The notes under the pieces: model-generated
Told to the model about the DNA's origin: nothing
Databases searched by the model: none
What the model saw: only the letters and a program-made list of their open reading frames with translations
Source: CAZZBK01 sp964652155
GTDB taxonomy: Bacteria > Planctomycetota > Planctomycetia > Pirellulales > PNKZ01
Assembly: GCA_964652155.1 (NCBI GenBank)
Contig: CAZZBK010000094.1
Coordinates: 1-23,801, forward strand
Direction of reading: 5' to 3'
DNA length: 23,801 nucleotides
In this document: piece after piece, positions 14,852 to 21,157 of the stretch
How the letters are laid out: each line of letters starts with the position of its first letter
Numbering within the stretch: the first letter of the stretch is position 1
Made by a program: the position numbers and the translations under genes

Positions 14852-16283
14852 ACTTGGGCACGCGATCGGGCGTGGTCTGGTAGGCACGAGCGCGGAAGAG
14901 GAAGTCGACAATGTTCCCTTCGTGCGGTTGCAGCCAGTCGAGCTTGATGGTCGGGATCGGGCCGATGTTCAAGCGGTCGATATGCGTGCAGTCGGTCAGC
15001 TCTTGAGCCCAGGCCTCGTTCTTCGTGATGGCCGTGCCAACCAGCGTCGGGCCAATGGCCTCGATCATCTTGTCTTGCGGGCATTGCACGACGGTCGCGA
15101 ACGGGAACATGTACTCGTCCTTGGCGATTCCCTTCTCGGGGCTCTCGCAATGAACGATGGTCGGGCGCAGGTAGGCGGCGCGCCCCTTCTCAACGAGCCG
15201 CGGACCGTAATCGGCCGTGGCATGCCATACACCCGGCTCGCTGAACTTGCTCTCGATCATTTTCCAAATCGAGGCTGCGGCGTTGGGGATCGTGAAGGCG
15301 GCCAAGCCCGCCTTGGGATCCTCGGGCGGGAGCGCCTCGGCCGGGCCAATCCGCTCGGCGATCGCCTTGGCGATTTCCTTCGTATGGCGCGAAGCCCACA
15401 CGCCCGAGCAGTTGATGCAGCCGCGACCGCTGTTGAGGTAAATGCTGTCGCAGATCAGGTCGATGAACTTGGGCCAATCGTCGACACAGTCGTCGCCGAT
15501 GAGAATCTTGCTGAAGCCTGGGCCGTGAGCCTGAACCTTGGGGTTGCCTTTGTAGCGTTCGACGGTCGCCGTGCCGCCGAAGATCATGGCGCGATCGACG
15601 CTCGACAACACCGACGCGCCGACTTCAGCGCCGCCTGGGTAGATCGAGATGGCCTCGCGCGGAATGCCCGCCTCGAAGAACGCGGCCGCCATGCGGTACG
15701 GAGTCCAGGGCTCTTGCGGGCCCGGCTTGAGAACCAAGCCCACCTGCATCGGAATCACGGGGAGCCAGAGCGTATGCACGCCGGGCGAGTTGCTCGGCAG
15801 CACCAAGCCCAGCACGGGGGATTGAGCCTGATAGCTCACGATCACGCCGCGGCTTTCCATGCCGTAGCCACGCGCCAGCACCATCGGATCCAAGCCGCGC
15901 GTGAGCGCGTCGAGCATCTTGTCCATGTTGTGCAGCACGAAATGGTTCTTCGACATGTTGAACTTGCACATGTGCTCGGGCAAGCCGGTCGAAGCGCTTT
16001 GCTGGCGCGCAAAGTCGTCGGGCGTTTGCTGGCCGTCACCCATCGGCAACGTGGCGTTGAGGTACAGGTCGGCCGCGTTCTTGATCTTCTGGATCAGCTC
16101 GGCGGGCGAAATGTCGCGGAGCACCTGGCGAGCGCGCTTGGCCAATCGCATATCGCGGGCCAGCATGGCGCCGGTTGCCTGGCCGACCTTGGCGATCGGC
16201 TCGCCGGTCAGGAAGTGGTTGACGGTATCGAGTTCATAGGACTCGTAGGGCTGACCCCAGCGAAGCGGTTGAAGCGTGAGCAC
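14850..16283 (-). CDS. Aldehyde dehydrogenase superfamily, LuxC/acylating-type reductase
   Basis: The product has 477 residues. The ALDH fold is shown by LPSNSPGVHTLWLP (162-175), K186 in VLKPGPQEPWTPY, IFGGTATVERY (234-244) and the nucleophile C289 in NSGRGCINCSG. The general-base Glu of hydrolytic ALDHs (normally in an E-L-G-G motif) is absent: the matching stretch is HGPGFSK (253-259). Loss of this Glu is typical of acyl-thioester reductases such as LuxC and PduP/EutE. The likely reaction is NAD(P)H-dependent reduction of an acyl thioester to an aldehyde, or the reverse. The length also fits LuxC. The start is GTG at 16283 with GAGG 5 bases upstream. A ligase upstream and an Fe-ADH downstream give a complete acid-to-alcohol route. 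Substrate chain length cannot be told. Confidence 0.88.
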   Translation of the reverse strand: MLTLQPLRWGQPYESYELDTVNHFLTGEPIAKVGQATGAMLARDMRLAKRARQVLRDISPAELIQKIKNAADLYLNATLPMGDGQQTPDDFARQQSASTGLPEHMCKFNMSKNHFVLHNMDKMLDALTRGLDPMVLARGYGMESRGVIVSYQAQSPVLGLVLPSNSPGVHTLWLPVIPMQVGLVLKPGPQEPWTPYRMAAAFFEAGIPREAISIYPGGAEVGASVLSSVDRAMIFGGTATVERYKGNPKVQAHGPGFSKILIGDDCVDDWPKFIDLICDSIYLNSGRGCINCSGVWASRHTKEIAKAIAERIGPAEALPPEDPKAGLAAFTIPNAAASIWKMIESKFSEPGVWHATADYGPRLVEKGRAAYLRPTIVHCESPEKGIAKDEYMFPFATVVQCPQDKMIEAIGPTLVGTAITKNEAWAQELTDCTHIDRLNIGPIPTIKLDWLQPHEGNIVDFLFRARAYQTTPDRVPK

Positions 16284-16302
16284 GGGAACCTCGGGGAGAA
16301 AG

Positions 16303-16335
16303 AAGTGCTAAATGCGAAGTGATAAGTGCTAAATG
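16303..16335. repeat. Direct repeat AAGTGCTAAATG x2
   Basis: AAGTGCTAAATG occurs at 16303-16314 and 16324-16335 with GCGAAGTGAT between. The pair lies just upstream of the aldehyde-dehydrogenase start and just downstream of the hicAB-associated gene, at the edge of a foreign-looking module. It may be the scar or boundary of the insertion. Confidence 0.55.
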
Positions 16336-16355
16336 GAGGAATGAAATACAGGCTG

Positions 16356-17078
16356 TTACTTGCGTTTGGGCTTTTTGGTTGGAACGGAACTCACTGGCAG
16401 GAGTTGGTATTCGTAATGGCTGACGCGAACGATTTCAACTTCGCTACCTGACGTCAGTTTATGTTTTGCGTAGAAGTCCTTGAGTGATCTGTGTGCAGTG
16501 CGAAACGTTTTGTGGTGGCCAGAAATATCGGTAGCGATGCGTCCAACTCCGGCGAGTTCAATAATTAAATGCTTTTCGGCGACCTTGGCGTTTCCTCCGA
16601 GGCAATCTTCAGGCCAAAAGTCATCGAGTGGCTTGATGTTGATGTATCCGTTCTTGATGGCTCCGGGTGTTAATTTTACTCGGCGTATCTGGTGCGGCTC
16701 CGCGATGCGTACACGGTTGAGCGGACTTTTAACGGTGGCTTGGGCTTCGGCAATGTACTGCTTGAGCGACAAGACTGGCACCGGACAGCGGCCCCAGTTG
16801 TGTTCCCAGCAAACGATCAGGTCGCAACCTTGCGGATCATGTCCATGTCGCTCGAAATTCTGACTCCGAAATTCAAACTCGATGCCGACTCGTTCCCAAC
16901 CTTTGTCAACTTGTCGTCTTGCAATGCAGTCAGGGTAGTCGGCCCGCACTTCCTCAATGATGAATCCTAAATCCTCACTCAGCTTTGAGAACAAGGCGAC
17001 GACTCCCATCTCATTCACGGGGCCATAGACCAGTCCGCGAAAGTTGATGACGTCGCCAACGATACTCGCTTTGGCCAT
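16356..17078 (-). CDS. Predicted nuclease-like protein next to hicAB
   Basis: The product has 240 residues. It opens with ASIVGDVINFRGLVYGPVNE, a start I have seen in a widespread uncharacterised bacterial family. Residues 49-91 look like a PD-(D/E)XK nuclease core: P49-D50, then GIEFEF (E67, E69) and CDLIVCW (85-91), but the usual Lys is not clearly placed, so activity is uncertain. The C-terminus is basic (KKPKRK) and could bind nucleic acid. ATG 17078 is chosen because the preceding gene, hicB, ends at 17089 and the conserved region starts here; a longer frame to 17171 would overlap hicB. Codon use is less GC-rich than in the core genes. The tight spacing (10 bases) to hicB suggests a three-gene hicA-hicB-X operon, perhaps with a defence or addiction role. 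That role is inference. Confidence 0.8.
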   Translation of the reverse strand: MAKASIVGDVINFRGLVYGPVNEMGVVALFSKLSEDLGFIIEEVRADYPDCIARRQVDKGWERVGIEFEFRSQNFERHGHDPQGCDLIVCWEHNWGRCPVPVLSLKQYIAEAQATVKSPLNRVRIAEPHQIRRVKLTPGAIKNGYINIKPLDDFWPEDCLGGNAKVAEKHLIIELAGVGRIATDISGHHKTFRTAHRSLKDFYAKHKLTSGSEVEIVRVSHYEYQLLPVSSVPTKKPKRK

Positions 17079-17088
17079 CACGAAAATC

Positions 17089-17358
17089 TCAAGCCACGGC
17101 CTTTGACGGGAGATTGACTTCCACCCAGGTACAAAACTCCTCTGACGAATCATCATCGAAAGAGAATTCAACCGAGTGTGCTGCGACAGGAATCGATTCT
17201 CCCGACATCGCCATAACCTCGATATGACCTTCTAGTGCACGGGAAATCATTTCTCGAGCACTGTCGATGGTCGTTGCCGTCGCGACGCACCCAGGAACAT
17301 CGGGGACATCCACGCTGTAGCCCGTTGCCGTGCGACGAATCATCACAGCAAATCGCAT
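17089..17358 (-). CDS. hicB: HicB-type antitoxin
   Basis: The product has 89 residues. It shows the partial RNase-H fold of HicB: FAVMIRRTATGYSVDVPDVPGCVATATTIDSA, then helix EMISRALEGHIEVMA, and the SGESIPVA segment. There is no C-terminal DNA-binding domain, so autoregulation, if any, would need another protein or the HicA-HicB complex. The antitoxin binds HicA and blocks mRNA cleavage. A strong Shine-Dalgarno AAAGGAGG overlaps the hicA stop codon, and the gap is 14 bases, so the two are co-transcribed in the usual toxin-first order. A third gene follows 10 bases downstream. Confidence 0.92.
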   Translation of the reverse strand: MRFAVMIRRTATGYSVDVPDVPGCVATATTIDSAREMISRALEGHIEVMAMSGESIPVAAHSVEFSFDDDSSEEFCTWVEVNLPSKAVA

Positions 17359-17372
17359 GTGTATCGCCTCCT

Positions 17373-17567
17373 TTAGCGTTTGAGTCCGGCTTGTTTCAAG
17401 ATAGTCGCTGCCGTTTTCGGATGCATATCTTCCCCCGGCCGACCAGCGACCGTGACGGTCCCTGGCTTAACCGGATGTTTCAGATGCAGATGGCTACCTG
17501 TTTGCCGAACAGCTCGCCAACCATCGTCGTGCAATAATTGCATGATTTCTCGAACTTTCCACGGCAT
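17373..17567 (-). CDS. hicA: HicA-type mRNA interferase toxin
   Basis: The product has 64 residues, normal for HicA. It has the double-stranded-RNA-binding-like fold: VREIMQLLHDDGWRAVRQTG, the active-site His H26 in GSHLHLKH, HPVKPGTVTVAGRPGEDM, and the closing TILKQAGLKR. HicA cleaves mRNA without ribosomes when free of HicB. The gene begins 47 bases after the stop of the ligase gene, on the same strand, without an obvious Shine-Dalgarno. It may have its own promoter in that short gap or be read through from the metabolic operon. Confidence 0.92.
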   Translation of the reverse strand: MPWKVREIMQLLHDDGWRAVRQTGSHLHLKHPVKPGTVTVAGRPGEDMHPKTAATILKQAGLKR

Positions 17568-17614
17568 GCTACGTCAGCCCCGCGCGGCCAGCCGCCGCGT
17601 CACATGCACGTCGT

Positions 17615-18718
17615 TTAGTACACGCCGACGGTCGTGCCTTCGGCCAATTCGTGGAACGGACGCACGCCGCTCACGCCGTCCCAAGGGTACTTGGCAAACG
17701 GCTCTTCGCGCTCGCCCTCGTCGCGCTCCATGAAGCCGGGCACGAAGAACTCCTTGGTCATCGTGTAGAGCTTCACGCGGCCGGTCTGGCCGTAGCCGAC
17801 GATCTTGTTGTAGTCGCCAAACTCGACCACCTCGACCATCGCGCGCGGCTGCGGGGCGTAGTAGCTGATCTTGTACTTGTCGGCCGCGGTGACCGGCTTG
17901 CTGGCCGCCAGGCCCATCAGCGTGTTGCCGTAGGTCGGCGTCATGTAGATGTCGTCGAGATACTCCTCGGTGATGAACCGGGTCCACTGCGGGGTGAACT
18001 CAGTGCCGCCGCTGAAAATGCCGCGAATGCCGGTGTCCTTGAGCCGCTTGCCTTGCTTTTCGAGCTTGAGGCACAGCGACTCGAGCAGCTTCGGCGTGGT
18101 GAACATGCACTTGATATCGTGACCCGCGCTGAGGATGGTGAGCGCCTGATCGATACAGTGTTCTTTGTAGGCTTCGAGGTGTTCCATCCAGCCTTTTTTG
18201 ATCAGTTTGATGACCCAGCGCGGGTCGAGATCGATGCAGAAGCAAATGCCGCCGCGATATTGGCACAGATGCTCGACCGCCAACCGCAGACGGCGGGGGC
18301 CCGAGGGACCGAGCATCAACCAGTTCGAGCCTTTGGGAAAGTACTGGTCGGGCAGCGTGTGGCTGAAGTACTCGTAATCGAGCCGGTGATCTTCAATCAC
18401 CATGCGGCTCTTGGGAATGCCGGTCGTACCACCCGTCTCGAACACGAACGTCGGCCGACCCGCGAGCCCTTTGGGTATCCAACGATTGATCGGGCCGCCG
18501 CGCAGCCACTCGTCCTCAAACAGTGGGAACTTCTTCAAGTCGTCAAAACACTTGACCTCTTTGAGCGGATCGAATTTGAGTCCCGGCTTCTTCTCGAGCC
18601 AAAACGGCGAGCCCGTCGAGTCGTGAAAGTGCCACTGCACGTGTTCCACGGTATGGGCATCGAGTCGATCGCGGGCCGCCTTGACAGCCGCTTGAAGTTG
18701 AGGGTCTGACGCGCTCAT
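17615..18718 (-). CDS. Adenylate-forming ligase, LuxE / phenylacetate-CoA-ligase-like
   Basis: The product has 367 residues, close to LuxE (about 370) and shorter than PaaK (about 430). The phosphate-binding motif ETGGTTGIPKSR (94-105) and YGNTLMG (263-269) identify the ANL adenylating superfamily; GQTGRVKLYTMT (310-321) matches the hinge region. It should activate a carboxylate with ATP and pass it to a thiol. In LuxE the acyl group is held on a Cys near the C-terminus; here the C-terminal 100 residues have none. The acceptor is therefore probably another molecule: CoA, or, speculatively, the lipoyl carrier encoded downstream. AAGGAG 7 bases before ATG 18718 supports the start. It is the first gene of the metabolic array after a 287-base gap, so a promoter for the unit is expected there. 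Confidence 0.85.
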   Translation of the reverse strand: MSASDPQLQAAVKAARDRLDAHTVEHVQWHFHDSTGSPFWLEKKPGLKFDPLKEVKCFDDLKKFPLFEDEWLRGGPINRWIPKGLAGRPTFVFETGGTTGIPKSRMVIEDHRLDYEYFSHTLPDQYFPKGSNWLMLGPSGPRRLRLAVEHLCQYRGGICFCIDLDPRWVIKLIKKGWMEHLEAYKEHCIDQALTILSAGHDIKCMFTTPKLLESLCLKLEKQGKRLKDTGIRGIFSGGTEFTPQWTRFITEEYLDDIYMTPTYGNTLMGLAASKPVTAADKYKISYYAPQPRAMVEVVEFGDYNKIVGYGQTGRVKLYTMTKEFFVPGFMERDEGEREEPFAKYPWDGVSGVRPFHELAEGTTVGVY

Positions 18719-19005
18719 AAAGGCTCCTTAGCTCAGTGAGAATGCAGTGGCCGGTTCTCGGCTCGAGTGTCCCGTATCGTTGGCGGTCGGTCGCTCGGCG
18801 GATGCACGCAATACGGCAGCGCATCAGCAACCAGGACAACCGATCGGTAGCGGGCAAGGGTGGGAAGAAAGCCGCAGCTTTCTAGACCCCTCAGACTATC
18901 CGATCGCACGACGGTTCACAACCAAGGGGAGGTGCCGATTGGCCGGGATTTTGCCCACTGCGGGACCGTCGATGCCGACGAGCGAAACTCGTTCGGGGGG
19001 AGCGA
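18719..19005. other. Gap upstream of the ligase gene, presumed promoter region
   Basis: These 287 bases lie between two minus-strand genes. No coding frame is convincing and no clear sigma-70 hexamer pair was found. As the longest gap upstream of the metabolic array, it is the best place for its promoter. Read-through from the histidine kinase gene is the alternative. Confidence 0.35.
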
Positions 19006-19836
19006 TTATCCGGGCACGCCAACCGGCGTATCGCTCACATGCGGAACGCCTAATGCGACGGTGGCGGGGATGGCGGGCTTGGCGGGCGCGATCGGCAGCC
19101 GGATCGTGAACTGGGTTCCGCGGCCGGGAGCGCTCTCGACCCGGATTTTGCCCTTGTGCGCCTCGATGATGTCGAGGCACGCGCTGAGCCCCAGGCCGGT
19201 GCCCCCTTTGCCGGTCGAGTCAGGGCCCGATTTGGTCGTGTAAAATCGGTCGAATATCCGCCGCATCACCTCGTTGCTCATGCCACAGCCCGTGTCGCGA
19301 ATCACCAGATCGACCGTCTCGCTGCCGCTGTCATGGTGCAGCGCCAAGATCAACCGCCCGCCGTTGCTCATGGCCTGCCGGGCGTTGATGACCAGGTTCA
19401 TGAGCACTTGCTGAATTTGGTTGCCGTTGGCCCAGACTTGTGGCACGTCGACCAATTGCGTCTCGACATGCACTTTATGCTTGGTCAGCTCGCGCTCCAG
19501 CAGCACGAGCGTGTCTTGCACGATCTGCGACAGGCTGGTGGGCTCGAAACTGCCGCTGCGATTGCGGGCCAGCGCCAACACGCCGGTCGTAATCTTGGCC
19601 GCGCGTTGCGCCGCCGCGAGGATCTTGTCGAACGACTTGGTCCGCGTCGGCTCATCGCTGTAGCGCAGGCCCATCTTGGCGTAGTTGAGGATCGTCGTGA
19701 GCACGTTGTTGAATTCGTGCGTGGTGGTGCCGAGCAACTCACCCAGCGCGGTGAGCTTTTGAGCTTCGGCCAGTTGTTGCCGTAGGATTTTGACCTGCTC
19801 TTCGAGTGAGGGCATCTCTTTGCCAGCGCTGGCCAT
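19006..19836 (-). CDS. Soluble sensor histidine kinase without receiver domain
   Basis: The product has 276 residues from ATG 19836. A short coiled coil (SLEEQVKILRQQLAEAQKL) leads directly into a HisKA helix with H40 in TTTHEFNNVLTTILNY, a HEFNN-type motif. HATPase_c follows: QIQQVLMNLVINARQAM (N-box), DTGCGM (G1), FYTTKSG, and GKGGTGLGLS (G2). No membrane segment and no PAS or GAF domain is visible, so input must come through the coiled coil or a partner protein. No cognate response regulator lies adjacent. An upstream ATG at 19881 would add 15 residues; neither start has a strong ribosome site. It precedes the ligase gene by 287 bases on the same strand and could control the metabolic array, though position alone does not prove this. 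Confidence 0.9.
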   Translation of the reverse strand: MASAGKEMPSLEEQVKILRQQLAEAQKLTALGELLGTTTHEFNNVLTTILNYAKMGLRYSDEPTRTKSFDKILAAAQRAAKITTGVLALARNRSGSFEPTSLSQIVQDTLVLLERELTKHKVHVETQLVDVPQVWANGNQIQQVLMNLVINARQAMSNGGRLILALHHDSGSETVDLVIRDTGCGMSNEVMRRIFDRFYTTKSGPDSTGKGGTGLGLSACLDIIEAHKGKIRVESAPGRGTQFTIRLPIAPAKPAIPATVALGVPHVSDTPVGVPG

Positions 19837-19957
19837 ACAAGTGTCTCGCTTCCGCCTTAAATTAGCCACTTCACCAAGCATCGCCTGTTCGCCCAGTCGC
19901 CCTGCCTAAAGCATTGGGCAGTTGAGGCTTAGCGTAGACCTTATCGACGAATTCACG

Positions 19958-19986
19958 TAGGAGACTCAAGCCGACGGCGATATAAT
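19958..19986 (+). promoter_or_regulatory. Possible -10 element for small gene
   Basis: A perfect TATAAT at 19981-19986 lies 53 bases upstream of the ATG at 20040. The -35 position with a 17-base spacer (19958-19963) reads TAGGAG, a poor match, so this is a weak call. Confidence 0.25.
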
Positions 19987-20039
19987 CCGCGCTGCTGCGT
20001 TAATTACCTCATCGCTCACCCCACGTGCGACGTGCAAGG

Positions 20040-20297
20040 ATGCACACGGTCGAATTGCTCGAGCAGGCGCTCTTGGTATCTAAGCAGGCCGGCTATCGAG
20101 TCCGCCGCGAATGGCTGGGGATGGACGGGGGCGGCTGCCAGCTCAACGGCCAAAAGTGGCTGTTTCTCGACCTGGGCGCGTCCCCCGGTGAGCAGCTAGC
20201 GGTCGTGCTCGAGACGCTCCGCGGCGAGCCCACCGTGAGCGATCTGGAATTGAGCCACGAACTCCACCAACTGCTAGCACTGCGCCGCTGCGCATGA
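20040..20297 (+). CDS. Small conserved-looking protein of unknown function
   Basis: The product has 85 residues from ATG 20040. AAGG immediately precedes the ATG, which is unusually close for a Shine-Dalgarno. A GTG at 20025 in the same frame would add five residues. It contains TVELLEQALLVSKQAGYRVR, a helix, then GGCQLNGQKWLFLDLGASPGEQL, which looks like two strands and a turn. No domain is recognised. No signal peptide or membrane segment is visible. It is the only plus-strand gene between 4272 and 23371. Its last 24 bases overlap the 3' end of nadD on the opposite strand, so the two transcripts are complementary at their ends. Confidence 0.65.
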   Translation: MHTVELLEQALLVSKQAGYRVRREWLGMDGGGCQLNGQKWLFLDLGASPGEQLAVVLETLRGEPTVSDLELSHELHQLLALRRCA

Positions 20298-20930
20298 TCC
20301 GCCCGATGGCTCGTTCGCTAGCGACGCATAAAGCCCGTGCGTCTCAATATATCGCTCGACCGCGCGGGGCGTCTGATAGCGAATGCTGCGGTGCTCGCTG
20401 ACCCGGCGGCGCAAATCACGGCTGCTGATGTCGAGTTGCGGCATCTCGACGCTCTGAGCGCGAATCGCGGCCACTTGCTCCGCACTAAGCCACGCCATGA
20501 GCGCGCTCCAGTCGGGCTCGGCGAACGGCGGCCGGCACACGACCAACGGCGTGGCGAGTTCGCAAATTCGCCGCGGCTCGCGCCAGTTTGACAGGTCGCG
20601 GATCGAGTCCCCCCCCAAGAGCAAAAACAGCGCGTCACTCGGATGCAGCGCACGGATCGCCGCGAGCGTGTCGACCGTGTAGCTCACGCCGCCACGGTCC
20701 AGTTCGAGCGTTGAAACGCGAAAGGGCGGGTGTCCGGCGCAGGCCAACTCGAGCATGGCCACGCGATGCTCGGCCGCCGAGAGTTGCCAGGTCTGCTTGT
20801 GCGGCGGAATCGAGGCCGGCACGAACCAGACCTCATCCAGGTGCGCTTGCTCCCGACAGCACTCGGCCAACAGCAGGTGCCCCTGATGCACCGGGTCGAA
20901 CGAGCCGCCAAAAATTCCTAGCCGCATCAT
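20274..20930 (-). CDS. nadD: Nicotinate-nucleotide adenylyltransferase NadD
   Basis: The product has 218 residues. GIFGGSFDPVHQGHL (5-19) is the nucleotidyl-transferase signature with the (H/T)xGH motif. VPASIPPHK, YTVDTL and the late ISSRDLRRRV (about 168-177; ISST/S-x-x-R class) match NadD. The enzyme adenylates nicotinate mononucleotide to deamido-NAD in NAD synthesis. Two ATGs in tandem (20930, 20927) are possible starts. The C-terminus has an extra tail (ANEPSGGSCAAAQC) encoded largely by the part overlapping the convergent small gene. It is not tightly linked to the metabolic array. Confidence 0.95.
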   Translation of the reverse strand: MMRLGIFGGSFDPVHQGHLLLAECCREQAHLDEVWFVPASIPPHKQTWQLSAAEHRVAMLELACAGHPPFRVSTLELDRGGVSYTVDTLAAIRALHPSDALFLLLGGDSIRDLSNWREPRRICELATPLVVCRPPFAEPDWSALMAWLSAEQVAAIRAQSVEMPQLDISSRDLRRRVSEHRSIRYQTPRAVERYIETHGLYASLANEPSGGSCAAAQC

Positions 20931-21067
20931 GGATCACTCGTGGCTATTGAGGTTCAGGTAATTAAGCTAATAGGACGACCAGCGGGAGTCCGTAAATACC
21001 GGCCTCGCGTTGCTCGGCCTGTTAAGATCATTATCTGAGGATCAATAACTTACGGCCGCACGGGTGC

Positions 21068-21125
21068 CATGCCCACGGCTCGGCGTGGACATGTTGCATG
21101 CATGGCCACCCTACGTGTGGCCATG
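21068..21125. repeat. Two adjacent CATGxCCAC dyads, possible terminator
   Basis: The first dyad pairs CATGCCCACG with CGTGGACATG (21068-21093, one mismatch). The second pairs CATGGCCAC with GTGGCCATG exactly (21101-21125, 7-base loop). They lie about 30 bases after the DUF1501 stop and may end its transcript. From memory, similar 'GCCATGCCCACG' elements recur in planctomycete genomes, which would make this an interspersed repeat. That memory could not be checked here. Confidence 0.5.
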
Positions 21126-21157
21126 ACACCCCAATCCAATTCTAGGCCCGAACTCGC

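Noticed and set aside
14748..16322. 524-codon open frame antisense to the aldehyde dehydrogenase
   Set aside because: The composition is typical of a reverse-strand shadow (Arg, Ala, His, Gly), and the minus frame carries clear ALDH motifs.
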